Positions 7,319 to 15,297 of a stretch of DNA of 64,000 bases are shown here, piece after piece. A model generated the notes under the pieces. That model had not been told where the DNA came from, did no database searches, and saw only the letters and a list, made by a program, of their open reading frames with translations. This DNA comes from an uncultured Isosphaeraceae bacterium (GTDB lineage: Bacteria > Planctomycetota > Planctomycetia > Isosphaerales > Isosphaeraceae). Where the stretch lies: NCBI GenBank assembly GCA_945957605.1, contig CAMFLR010000023.1, forward strand, positions 42,885 through 106,884, given 5' to 3'. The position numbers and the translations under genes were made by a program. Within the stretch, counting starts at the first letter, position 1; the number at the start of each line of letters is the position of its first letter.

Positions 7319-10300
7319 TCAAACTTGTCTAAATGGCAACATGCCTCGCACGATCGTTCCGTGTCCTGCCTCGGATTCGATGGTGAGGCTTCCCCCGACC
7401 AGAGTGGCACGCTCTTCCATTCCCAGAACGCCGAAGCTCGATCCACCGGTTGCGCGTGCTCGGGCGGCGGCGACGTCGAAGCCGAGGCCGTTGTCGGCAA
7501 TCAGCACGATCAAGAACGACTCGGACTTTTCGAGTTGCACGCGCACCTCGCTCGCTTTCGCGTATTTTGTGACGTTGTTCAGGGCTTCCTGAACGATTCG
7601 ATAGCAGGCTGTTTCCACTTCGGCTTCAAGTCGGCCGAGCGCAGGATCTGCGAAGAATTCGACGACAATCCCGAGACGCTGAGCCAGGCCTTCGCAATAG
7701 GTTTTGAGCGAGATAATCAGTCCAAAATCGTCGAGCAGTGTGGGCCGAAGGTGAACGGAAAGGCTGCGAACCTGGGCGATCGTTCGGTCGACGATGACCA
7801 GGCATTCGTTGAGCCGGTGTTCAGTGGTTTGCGCGGTGGGATTGCGCAGGATCGTGTTGAGGTTGATTTTCAAGGCGACGAGCCCCTGCCCCGTCTCGTC
7901 GTGCAATTCGCGCGCGATTCGACGTCGCTCGACTTCTTCGGCGCGTATGAGGTGACGAGAAATGGTTTCCAGTCGATCCTTGGCGTTGAGAATCTCATCG
8001 CGCAAGAGCGACTGTCGAATTGCGATGGCGAGATGGTCGGCCACTTCCTGGATCACGTTGAGAGAACCATCGCAATAGGCCGATGGAGCGTCGGACCCGA
8101 GGCAGAGCAAGCCGATTGTTTCTTCACGATCCCAGAGCGGCGCCAATACAAACGATTGCAATCCAGGCGCCATGAGAGTTTGTGCCAACGTGGTTTCAGA
8201 AGAAGCCACTGAGACCTCATCGACCACCACCGTCTGTCCTTGCAGTAAGGCATGCCGCTCGATTTCGCCGGCAGTTCCGAGTGAGACTCGATGCCCGCGT
8301 CCATCTCCTACAGGTTCCGCACCGACCGAACTCACAACTTCGAACTCTTCAAGCTCCGCAAAATACAAGGCGGCGGCGCCAGTCCAGCAAGGGGCGATTT
8401 GAGCGAGCCGCTGTAAAGCAGCGTTTGCGATTTCTTTGGAAGACTGGGCGGAGAGAATGTCGAGATCGATGGCGCGAAGGCTTTCGAGACGGCTCGCATA
8501 AACTCGCACTGCCTCGTCTGCACGCCGTCTTTCAGTCACATCTGCGAAGAGAACGGAGAGGCCGTCGGGCGAAGGATAGGCGTGGACGCTGAACCATTTG
8601 TTCAAAGGCGCGGGGTAGTAGGATTCGAAATTCACCGCGACTCGCTCGGTTACTGCCTGTTGAAAGTACTGCTCGAATGCGGATCCGACGGTGCCGGGAT
8701 ATGCCTCCCAGACACTTCTTCCCAGCAGTTCGCTCGGGTCGCGACCGAGAATATTCCTGGCTTGCGGATTCAGGTAGCTGTACCGCCAGTCATGGTCGAA
8801 AGCAACAAATCCATCTGTGATGCTTTCTAGCATTTGGACGAATTTTCGTTCCGAGGCGCGAGTTGCCTCTTCGGCGCGTTTGCGATCGGTGATTTCCTGC
8901 GAAACACCGACGAGTCGGATTGCGGTTCCCGAATGGTCGTACTGAAATCGACCGAAGCTCGCGAGCCAACGAATTGATCCATTCGGCAGAATCACCCGGA
9001 ATTCCAGGCGATACAGCCCTCTTGCGTCTTGAGCCTGCATAACGGCATTTGCAAGAAGTTCGACGTCTTCGGGATGAACGCGCTCGAGCGCGTCTTGATA
9101 CGTCAATCTGAGAACATGAGGAGGGAATCCGAACAACTCGGCCTGCGATGGAGACCAGTCGCAAACTTCGGAAACGACGTCGACATCCCACGTGCCGATT
9201 CCCGCCGCCTGGGTGGCCATAGCCAGCCGCTCTTCGCTGGTTCGCAGCGCTTCCTCTGCTCGCTTGCGCTCCGTGATGTCGTGCACGATCTTTGAGGCAC
9301 CCGTGATCTGCCCGAAGCTGTCGCGGATGGGTGAGATCGTGAGATAGACGTCGACAGCACGGCCGCCTTTGGTGATTCGCACCGACTCGAAATGCTCGAC
9401 ACGCTCACCTCTGCGAAGCTTCTCGAGGATTTTCGGCTCCTCGGCGCGACGGTCGAGAGGAATAAGCCGCTCGATCGACTGGCCGATCATTTCCTCTGGT
9501 CGGTAGCCGAACAGTCGTTCGGCTCCTCGATTCCATGACGTCACAATGCCGTCAAGGTTTTTGCCGACAATCGCGTCGTCGGAGCTCTCGACGATCGCCG
9601 CCAGACGCGCATTCGTATCGTCGGCCCGCTCCTGATCGGTGATGTCGCGCGCTACGACGACGAGTTTGTTCTCGGCAGACGCTGTCTCGTCGAATATGGG
9701 AGTAAAAATGCAGTCGAAGGACCGAATCCCTTTTGAAGCCGTGTGAGAGATCAACTTGCCACGAGCAGGTTTCCCCGATCTGAGAGCCAACTCACAGAGC
9801 GATTCGAAGGGCGCTTTGAACTCGTCTTTGAGACCGAGGTCGTGCCATGTTCGGCCAGTCATTTCGGCGCAACTTTGATTGAACAGGCTGGCGGCGCTTC
9901 CGCTGACGTGAATGTATCGGCCGTTCGAATCCGTCATGAAAATGAGGTCGGCCGAGGCATCGAGAATCGCCTGGAGCGATTGCGCGCACTCAGACGCTTC
10001 TCGCCGCGACTTGTGCAACGAATGAATCATCGCGCTGACAAGTATGCCGCCCAGAACAAACAGGAAGAGACGAAGGTGGCGGAGCTCCCAAAATGGCTGA
10101 CTGACGGGCCAGGTTATGAATACGATTAATCCCGTGGCGAAAATTCCAGGACCGAAGCCACCGATCCACGCGCAGAGTGTGATGGCAAAGAACGACACAA
10201 GGATCGAAGTTCCCGGCGATGTGCCTATCGCGGGAACCAGAGCCAGAACAGTGGTAAGCAAAACGATCACGATCGTGAACAGGTAACATTGTAAACGTCG

Positions 10301-10345
10301 AGGCGAGCCTGCTACCAAGGGGTTTTGGTCTGTTTTGAGTGCCAT
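7319..10345 (-). CDS. Multi-PAS/GAF sensor histidine kinase, NarX-like (HisKA_3)
   Basis: A 1008-residue sensor kinase. It has an N-terminal membrane domain with three or four helices at about 20-110, similar to DUF4118-type sensors. PAS domains lie at about 120-236, 244-360, 370-490 and 500-605, and a GAF-like domain at about 620-780. The HisKA_3 dimerisation domain is at 806-870 with phosphoacceptor His815 in ARELHDETGQG, and the HATPase domain at 900-1005 with N-box ALNNVTKYAKA and G-box DNGLGFD. This kinase type pairs with NarL-like regulators, and the next gene is exactly that. The PAS/GAF array suggests cytoplasmic redox, light or ligand sensing, but the signal is unknown. Confidence 0.93.
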   Translation of the reverse strand: MALKTDQNPLVAGSPRRLQCYLFTIVIVLLTTVLALVPAIGTSPGTSILVSFFAITLCAWIGGFGPGIFATGLIVFITWPVSQPFWELRHLRLFLFVLGGILVSAMIHSLHKSRREASECAQSLQAILDASADLIFMTDSNGRYIHVSGSAASLFNQSCAEMTGRTWHDLGLKDEFKAPFESLCELALRSGKPARGKLISHTASKGIRSFDCIFTPIFDETASAENKLVVVARDITDQERADDTNARLAAIVESSDDAIVGKNLDGIVTSWNRGAERLFGYRPEEMIGQSIERLIPLDRRAEEPKILEKLRRGERVEHFESVRITKGGRAVDVYLTISPIRDSFGQITGASKIVHDITERKRAEEALRTSEERLAMATQAAGIGTWDVDVVSEVCDWSPSQAELFGFPPHVLRLTYQDALERVHPEDVELLANAVMQAQDARGLYRLEFRVILPNGSIRWLASFGRFQYDHSGTAIRLVGVSQEITDRKRAEEATRASERKFVQMLESITDGFVAFDHDWRYSYLNPQARNILGRDPSELLGRSVWEAYPGTVGSAFEQYFQQAVTERVAVNFESYYPAPLNKWFSVHAYPSPDGLSVLFADVTERRRADEAVRVYASRLESLRAIDLDILSAQSSKEIANAALQRLAQIAPCWTGAAALYFAELEEFEVVSSVGAEPVGDGRGHRVSLGTAGEIERHALLQGQTVVVDEVSVASSETTLAQTLMAPGLQSFVLAPLWDREETIGLLCLGSDAPSAYCDGSLNVIQEVADHLAIAIRQSLLRDEILNAKDRLETISRHLIRAEEVERRRIARELHDETGQGLVALKINLNTILRNPTAQTTEHRLNECLVIVDRTIAQVRSLSVHLRPTLLDDFGLIISLKTYCEGLAQRLGIVVEFFADPALGRLEAEVETACYRIVQEALNNVTKYAKASEVRVQLEKSESFLIVLIADNGLGFDVAAARARATGGSSFGVLGMEERATLVGGSLTIESEAGHGTIVRGMLPFRQV

Positions 10346-10875
10346 CGATCATTCTCGTATGAAATGGTTCGGCACTGAAAAACCTTGAGAGTCAGTTATG
10401 TTCACACTACGAAAACCCACCTGGGTCATTGGACGTGTTCGCGCGTGCTCGAAACGCATTGACCACCAATGAAAGGTGAGCGAGTCGTTCGGAATTTGCA
10501 GGAAATGACGTGCCGTAAACGCTGCAGACGAGGTCAGACCGATGCAGTTCAGGCTCGTCAGGAATTCGGGGTGGCGTGGTCTGGAGGCGACTGTGGAGGA
10601 GCATCGCCGCTCCGAAAGTGGTGTGACTTATTCGGAGCAGGATTTAAAGACTCGCTCTTACCAACACAATACCACGTATTTTCGCCAAATACGAAGAAGG
10701 TTGCAAGCATTCTGATCACTGCAAGTGCTTCAAGATGACGTAGCTCTCTTTTTCGCCACGGCAGAATTCTGATGAACGACGTGTATGACTAGAGTTCATC
10801 CAAATGGTCGAAGATATGGAAAAACGTTCGTATGAGGCAGTGTCAACGGAATGGTTTGTCTATGAGGGAGCACTC
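10346..10875. other. Intergenic region without a supported gene
   Basis: About 530 bp between the start of the kinase gene and the end of the Imm31-like gene. A frame at 10469-10738 (plus) has no homology I recognise and no clear ribosome-binding site. The kinase promoter should be here. No repeats were noticed. Confidence 0.35.
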
Positions 10876-11169
10876 TCAATCTGAGGTTAGTCGTCGCTCG
10901 ACTAACTCGCCATCCAAACTGATTCGGATAGACGTTCCATCAAAGAAGGTCTCGCGGCAATCAAACTCGCCGGTCGGCTGCAATTCGTCTTCATAGCATG
11001 ACCATCCTGCGTCCAGGCCATAGATGCTGACTGCATAAAACCAACGACCATCATCGCAACGGACTCGGCCGAGGATGGCACTGAGCCGACCGTCAATCTC
11101 TGCCAACTTGGAATTCGCCGAGGCGACGATGACTTTCTCATAGAAATCGAAGCGAGGTTCGTCTGCCAA
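10876..11169 (-). CDS. Imm31-family immunity protein, orphan
   Basis: A protein of about 97 residues that reads like the Imm31 family: FDFYEKVIVAS near the N-terminus, then LAEIDGRLSAILGR, WFYAVSIYGLDAGWS, DELQPTG and RETFFDGTSIRIS. Imm31 proteins are predicted immunity partners of polymorphic toxins. No toxin gene adjoins it: the neighbours are the kinase and a PP-loop protein. The frame extends to a GTG at 11181, but GGAGG lies five bases before the TTG at 11167-11169, so TTG is preferred. It is divergent from the Dph6-like gene. Recognition is by remembered family pattern only. Confidence 0.7.
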   Translation of the reverse strand: MADEPRFDFYEKVIVASANSKLAEIDGRLSAILGRVRCDDGRWFYAVSIYGLDAGWSCYEDELQPTGEFDCRETFFDGTSIRISLDGELVERRLTSD

Positions 11170-11207
11170 GGTCGCCTCCACATGATTTTAGGAGTCACTC
11201 TGAAGTG

Positions 11208-11242
11208 TTGACGGTAGCGATTAATGGCCTACAATCGCTACC
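11208..11242 (+). promoter_or_regulatory. Promoter covered by a perfect 10-bp inverted repeat
   Basis: TTGACG at 11208-11213 and TACAAT at 11230-11235 are separated by 16 bp and fit a sigma-70 promoter for the Dph6-like gene. The arms GGTAGCGATT (11213-11222) and AATCGCTACC (11233-11242) form a perfect dyad with a 10-bp spacer, covering the spacer and -10 box as a repressor operator would. Confidence 0.65.
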
Positions 11243-11266
11243 AATTTAGGGCGGAAAGCAACAACC

Positions 11267-11938
11267 ATGACGCGTAAAGTTCTTCTCTCGTGGAGTTCCG
11301 GCAAGGATAGTGCGTGGGCTTTGCACGTCCTTCGGTCGGATTCTGACGTTGAGGTCGTCGGTCTCCTCACCACATTCAACCAGGAAGCGAATCGCGTGGC
11401 GATGCACGCGGTTCGGCGCAGTTTGGTTGAGGCCCAGGCCTCGGTGATTGGGCTGCCGCTGCTTGATATTCTTCTTCCGTGGCCATGTTCAAACGAGGTC
11501 TACGAAGAGCGGTTCTCAGCGATGCTGGCGATTGCCCGCGAACAGGGCGTGACGCACATCGCCTTCGGCGACCTGTTCCTGGAAGACATTCGCGACTATC
11601 GCGTGCGCCAGCTTGCGGGGACAGGCATCGAACCGCTGTTTCCCATCTGGGGAGACAGATCGGATACGAAAGCGCTTTCGAAACAGATGATCCGATCCGG
11701 GTTGAAAGCGATTCTGACTTGTGTTGATCCCCGCCGATTATCTGCTTCGTTCGTCGGTCGAGTTTATGACGAGGAATTGTTGAACGATCTCCCCGCCGAT
11801 GTTGATCCTTGCGGCGAAAATGGCGAGTTTCATACGTTTTGCTTTGCTGGACCGATGTTCGATCGAGAGCTGAAGGTGAGCGTTGGCGAACGCGTCGATC
11901 GGGATGGGTTTTGCTTTGCCGATGTGATTCCCAGTTGA
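11267..11938 (+). CDS. Dph6-like ATP pyrophosphatase (PP-loop, adenine nucleotide alpha hydrolase family)
   Basis: A 223-residue PP-loop protein of the diphthine-ammonia ligase-like family. The P-loop variant SSGKDS is at residues 10-15. Further family features are VVGLLTTFN, the CSNEVYEERF segment, GVTHIAFGDLFLEDIRDYR and PLFPIWG. Related eukaryotic Dph6 amidates diphthine, but bacteria lack diphthamide, so the bacterial substrate is unknown; ATP-dependent adenylation is the safe inference. GGAAAGC lies upstream of the ATG at a plausible distance. The gene is monocistronic, with its own dyad-covered promoter and a hairpin downstream. Confidence 0.88.
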   Translation: MTRKVLLSWSSGKDSAWALHVLRSDSDVEVVGLLTTFNQEANRVAMHAVRRSLVEAQASVIGLPLLDILLPWPCSNEVYEERFSAMLAIAREQGVTHIAFGDLFLEDIRDYRVRQLAGTGIEPLFPIWGDRSDTKALSKQMIRSGLKAILTCVDPRRLSASFVGRVYDEELLNDLPADVDPCGENGEFHTFCFAGPMFDRELKVSVGERVDRDGFCFADVIPS

Positions 11939-12000
11939 TTCAATTGCCCTTTTGACGACGCTCATTGTCGGAGGCGATACAATCGAATTGGGGCGGCCTC

Positions 12001-12020
12001 GCCCGGTGCGGGCCGCTCCC
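12001..12020 (+). repeat. 20-nt direct repeat, copy 1
   Basis: GCCCGGTGCGGGCCGCTCCC matches 12562-12581 in the same orientation with one mismatch. The two copies flank the cysteine-rich gene. Confidence 0.6.
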
Positions 12021-12049
12021 ATGAAAGGTCTGTCCTTCGGGCGTGACTG

Positions 12050-12082
12050 CGGCTGCCCCTCGGTACCAGCGCGGGGCAGCCG
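12050..12082. terminator. Convergent hairpin terminator candidate
   Basis: CGGCTGCCCC (12050-12059) and GGGGCAGCCG (12073-12082) form a perfect 10-bp stem. Outer CCTTCGG/CCGAAGG sequences can extend it. It sits between the convergent Dph6-like and cysteine-rich genes. No good T-tract follows on either strand. Confidence 0.5.
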
Positions 12083-12091
12083 TGCCGAAGG

Positions 12092-12523
12092 TTAGCCGAC
12101 GATCGCGGCCGAGATGGCTTTCACATTAGCTGCATTGCAGCAAGCCAATCCGCCGCAGCAATCGCAGGCCGCGCCGGCTTTCGCCGAAACGTCGCAAGAG
12201 CACGCCGGGCAGCCGCATGCTTCACCGCAGCAAACGCACGCGGTCTTGGCTTTCGCCGCAACCAATGGCTTCGCTGCGCAGCACGTCTTCTCGGTCTTCT
12301 TGACCTTGGTCGCGCTGCAGCATGCCGAACCGCTGCAGCAATCGCAGGCCGTGCCGGCTTTCGCTGAGGCGTCGCAAGTGCAGGCTGGGCAATTGCAGGC
12401 GGCTCCGCAGCAAGCACAGCCGCTCTTGGCCTTTGGCTTTGCATCAAGTGCGTTGGCCGAGACGCCTGCGAACGCGGTGAGCACCAGAGCCGCCACCACT
12501 CCCATCAATCCACGACGATGCAT
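12092..12523 (-). CDS. Exported cysteine-rich metallothionein-like protein with internal duplication
   Basis: A 143-residue protein with a signal peptide (RRGLMGVVAALVLTAFAGVSANA) and a mature part containing 26 cysteines. Two units of about 36 residues repeat: CACCGAACNCPACTCDASAK with ACDCC-ACC, then CVCCGEACGCPACSCDVSAK with ACDCC-ACC. The CC, CxC and CPAC clusters resemble metallothionein-style soft-metal ligands; metal binding is inferred. Longer frames reach 12730, but the ATG at 12521-12523 follows AGGAGAC and starts the signal peptide, so it is chosen. A second exported Cys-containing protein lies 241 bp upstream on the same strand. I know no named family for it. Confidence 0.75.
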   Translation of the reverse strand: MHRRGLMGVVAALVLTAFAGVSANALDAKPKAKSGCACCGAACNCPACTCDASAKAGTACDCCSGSACCSATKVKKTEKTCCAAKPLVAAKAKTACVCCGEACGCPACSCDVSAKAGAACDCCGGLACCNAANVKAISAAIVG

Positions 12524-12561
12524 TTGTCTGTCTCCTGTTCTCTTTGCCACTGTTAGCGGCC

Positions 12562-12581
12562 GCCCGGTGCGGACCGCTCCC
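12562..12581 (+). repeat. 20-nt direct repeat, copy 2
   Basis: GCCCGGTGCGGACCGCTCCC, one mismatch to 12001-12020, immediately upstream of the cysteine-rich gene on the other side from copy 1. Confidence 0.6.
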
Positions 12582-12764
12582 GTTCCCCGTTTCCAGGGAG
12601 GGGGAGGACGCCCTGCCCGAGTGCGCAGGGAGTCACCCTCATCCCCGGTGTCGAGGCTGATTTCGGCTCGATCGCTGCGGCGGTATCGCGAAGCCCGGCC
12701 AGAGACGGACGGGGGACGCAACACGCTCACACCGAAGCCGGAATGGCCACGTCACGAGGGGGCG

Positions 12765-13226
12765 CTAAAACAGGAGACGCGCGTTCTTGAGATAGAGTGG
12801 TGCTTTCGGCGGACTTTGCGTCGCCGGCACCTGTGGAGAGCGTGTCGACTGAACGACAAACGTGTCGTCAAGCACGACGAACGCCGAGCTATTGCTTGGC
12901 TCGGAACGACGCTCAACGGGGCTCCGGACCGATTTCGGCTCTGGCGCGGTTGGCCTTTCAGCCCGGCATGAACACGTCTCACTCGACGCTGGGCAACCGA
13001 CTTGCGGTGCCTGCGACGCGGCTGTGTAAGACGCGGCCTGCGGGCCTGCCGCAGGAGCCGTGCTTTCCCCGCTCGTGCAGCAGCCGCACGCGGTTGCACA
13101 CGCGTTCATGTCCTGAGAGATCGCCGAGCATGCCGAGGCCCCTGCCTCGCTCGTCGCAAACGACGTCACGCAGATTGCCATGAGGGCAATCAGCGGGCGG
13201 CGGATTTTGCGAAGAAGGCTGGGCAT
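12765..13226 (-). CDS. Exported hypothetical protein with cysteine motifs
   Basis: A 153-residue protein with a basic start and signal peptide (RRPLIALMAICVTSFATSEAGASA). The mature N-terminus has clustered cysteines (CATACGCCTSG, then CPASSETCSC), followed by a Pro/Ser/Ala-rich disordered tail and an FVVLDDTFVVQ stretch. AAGGCCAAG lies before the ATG. It precedes the cysteine-rich duplication gene on the same strand and may share its promoter. Function unknown; exposure to metals or thiol chemistry in the periplasm is a guess from the cysteines. A dyad lies about 80 bp upstream of the start. Confidence 0.6.
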   Translation of the reverse strand: MPSLLRKIRRPLIALMAICVTSFATSEAGASACSAISQDMNACATACGCCTSGESTAPAAGPQAASYTAASQAPQVGCPASSETCSCRAERPTAPEPKSVRSPVERRSEPSNSSAFVVLDDTFVVQSTRSPQVPATQSPPKAPLYLKNARLLF

Positions 13227-13303
13227 TCTTGGCCTTGCCGTGGTTCAGGCGATCAAAGGAGAGGAGAAAATCACTCTGTCCAGCACGCGATGAAGTCTAT
13301 ACA

Positions 13304-13325
13304 GCCTTGCCTACCTGGACAAGGC
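13304..13325. promoter_or_regulatory. Inverted repeat upstream of the exported Cys protein genes
   Basis: GCCTTG (13304-13309) and CAAGGC (13320-13325) are separated by 10 bp. Read on the minus strand, a TATAGA -10-like box follows directly. The geometry recalls MerR-type metal-sensor operators, but the promoter spacing does not match them exactly. Confidence 0.35.
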
Positions 13326-13511
13326 AGGATTTCGGCTGCGAAATTCGCGCGAGGATCACTCTCAGCCCTTGCTACGTTCGCGATGAATAATGGTTCGGTC
13401 GCGTCTTGGGATTTTCGTCGACGATCCATTTGATAATGCTTCACACGCGTCCGTAGGTGCGAGCACGACTGATTGACGGGCCGCCACTGGTCGGTTTAAC
13501 TTGAGATCATT

Positions 13512-13584
13512 CAGGGCATGGGGTTCGCCCTCCTTCGGGAAACCGCCGCCGGCACCGGGCCGGTCGAGCTGATGACTCCTACTG
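13512..13584 (+). promoter_or_regulatory. Fluoride riboswitch (crcB motif)
   Basis: The stretch carries the conserved elements of the fluoride aptamer in order: GGCATGGGGTTCGCC, then AACCGCC with a GC-rich pseudoknot/stem partner, and the signature GCTGATGACTCCTAC at 13568-13582. It lies 106 bp before a CLC-type transporter that has the features of the fluoride-exporting branch, which is the expected target. In known cases fluoride binding turns on expression of the downstream exporter. Confidence 0.9.
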
Positions 13585-13602
13585 GCTAACCATGCCGTAG
13601 GA
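13577..13602 (+). promoter_or_regulatory. Candidate expression-platform hairpin of the fluoride riboswitch
   Basis: TCCTAC (13577-13582) and GGC (13584-13586) can pair with GCC (13594-13596) and GTAGGA (13597-13602), leaving one bulged T. The 5' arm is the conserved aptamer 3' end, so aptamer and hairpin exclude each other. No U-tract follows, so the control mode (termination by Rho, or access to downstream sequence) is open. Confidence 0.45.
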
Positions 13603-13689
13603 CGTCCATGTAAAGAGGTTGGCTGCCCGCCATCTCTTCGACGGAATCTCTCCTGCGGCTGTTCAAACCTCAACGGTTTTTACGCACGC

Positions 13690-15036
13690 ATGATGAGATT
13701 TCATATCCGCGAACAAGTTGCTCTGGTCACTTCACTCTTCAAGTGGTGTCTGCTGGGTGCTGCCGTTGGCGTGCTTTCGGGCGTCGCATCGGCCGCTTTC
13801 CTTGTCGGTCTCGACTGGGCGACCAACACTCGTAATGCAGCGCCTTGGCTCCTCTGGCTTCTGCCCCTCGCGGGTGTCTTCATCGGCTGGATTTATTCGC
13901 AGTTCGGCCGAGATGTCGAGGGCGGTAACAATCTGCTTCTGGAACGCATTCACGCAGCCGAGGGCGACGTCTCCTGGCGAATGGCTCCGCTTATCGCGTT
14001 AAGCACCATCGGAACGCATCTCTTCGGCGGCTCCGCGGGACGCGAAGGGACGGCCGTGCAGATGGGAGGAAGTCTTGCCGATTACCTCGCGCGCTGGCTC
14101 AAGCTTTCGCGCCAGGATCGCCGGATGCTTCTCATGGGCGGCATTAGCGGCGGATTCGGCTCGGTCTTCGGGACGCCGCTCGCCGGGACCATTTTCGGTC
14201 TCGAAGTGCTCAGCGTCGGGCGAATCCGCTACGACGCACTCGTCCCCTGTTTCGTCGCGAGCACGGTCGGCGATCTAGTCTGTCGGGGGCTGGGCGTTGG
14301 CCATCATGTTTACGTAGTTGATATCGTGCCGCGCGTGACGCCAGGGCTTTTGCTGTGGGTACTCCTGGCGGGGCTCGCGTTTGGAATGACGAGCCTCGCG
14401 TTTGCCGAGCTTACCCATGCCATTCAACACGCGATGAAATCGCTTGTGAAACGACCGTGGCTCCGACCGTTTTTCGGCGGGCTTGCTATGATCGGCTTGA
14501 CCTACGCAGTTGGCTCACGAGATTACCTCGGCCTGGGCTTGCCGCTGATTGAGGAGAGCTTCACGCCCGGCGGCGTTGTTTTTTGGGCGTTTGCTCTAAA
14601 GCTGCTTTTCACGGCGGTGACGCTCGGAACCGGCTTCAAGGGAGGCGAAGTTACGCCACTCTTTTGCATCGGGGCGACGCTGGGATTTGCCTTCGCATCG
14701 CTCACCGGGCAGCCGACGGCGATGTTCGCGGCGCTTGGCTTCGTCGCCGTTTTTGCGGGCGCGGCGAACACTCCGCTCGCATGCGTTTTGATGGGGATCG
14801 AGCTATTTGGTGCCGGCCTGGCCGTGCCGCTTACGCTCGCTTGCATTGTGAGCTACATCGCTTCGGGACATAGAGGAATCTACCTCTCGCAGCGTGTCGA
14901 TACGCCCAAGGCGTCTGCCGTGATCGTTCCCGATGGAATGGTTTTGCGTGAAGCACGCGGATCGCTTGAAGTGACTCGCCGCAAAGATGCCGTCGTTCGG
15001 GACGACGATGAAACGCTTCGCAAGCGGGAACCGTGA
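13690..15036 (+). CDS. CLC-F type fluoride/proton antiporter
   Basis: A 448-residue CLC-family membrane protein with about ten hydrophobic helices. The key motif reads GGSAGREGTAVQMGG with Glu119, the GREGT form seen in fluoride-exporting CLC-F proteins rather than the GREGP of chloride CLCs. Other family marks are GGISGGFGSVFGTPLAGTIF, GTGFKGGEVTPLF and the C-terminal SGHRGIYLSQRV. The upstream fluoride riboswitch fixes the likely substrate. It would export fluoride from the cytoplasm. The first of two adjacent ATGs at 13690 is used; the second (13693) is equally possible. The last 40 residues are a charged cytoplasmic tail. Confidence 0.93.
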   Translation: MMRFHIREQVALVTSLFKWCLLGAAVGVLSGVASAAFLVGLDWATNTRNAAPWLLWLLPLAGVFIGWIYSQFGRDVEGGNNLLLERIHAAEGDVSWRMAPLIALSTIGTHLFGGSAGREGTAVQMGGSLADYLARWLKLSRQDRRMLLMGGISGGFGSVFGTPLAGTIFGLEVLSVGRIRYDALVPCFVASTVGDLVCRGLGVGHHVYVVDIVPRVTPGLLLWVLLAGLAFGMTSLAFAELTHAIQHAMKSLVKRPWLRPFFGGLAMIGLTYAVGSRDYLGLGLPLIEESFTPGGVVFWAFALKLLFTAVTLGTGFKGGEVTPLFCIGATLGFAFASLTGQPTAMFAALGFVAVFAGAANTPLACVLMGIELFGAGLAVPLTLACIVSYIASGHRGIYLSQRVDTPKASAVIVPDGMVLREARGSLEVTRRKDAVVRDDDETLRKREP

Positions 15037-15115
15037 GCGCCGTACTACCGATTCGGAAGATTTGGCCTCTTTTGTTGTCGCCATGCCGGCGCCCGTATGA
15101 GTAACCAAATGATTC

Positions 15116-15141
15116 TTGAATGCGTTCGGATATGGTACAAT
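15116..15141 (+). promoter_or_regulatory. Extended -10 promoter candidate for kup
   Basis: TGGTACAAT at 15133-15141 fits an extended -10 (TG-N-TACAAT). A TTGAAT at 15116-15121 is only 14 bp away, so the -35 is weak. It lies about 160 bp before the Kup start; no ydaO-type c-di-AMP riboswitch was seen in that leader. Confidence 0.4.
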
Positions 15142-15297
15142 CGGTCGCCAATTCACGAAATCGATCAGATCAGCTTGCCGTGAACGTCGCCTTTCTGGCG
15201 ATGACGATCGACTCTCATCGTCCTGGCAGATTCCAGATCCATTGCTGATGCCCTTCAAGCCAGTACGCCTAGCGCAGCCGAACGAGGAGATTGATAC

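Noticed and set aside
7304..8212. Plus-strand frame of 302 codons
   Set aside because: It is antisense to the catalytic end of the histidine kinase, where HisKA_3 and HATPase motifs are clear.
13362..13673. Minus-strand frame of 103 codons
   Set aside because: It overlaps the fluoride riboswitch on the opposite strand; the conservation there is explained by the RNA.
15037..15297. Possible ydaO (c-di-AMP) riboswitch before kup
   Set aside because: Such elements often precede K+ transporters, but none of the conserved blocks could be found in this leader.
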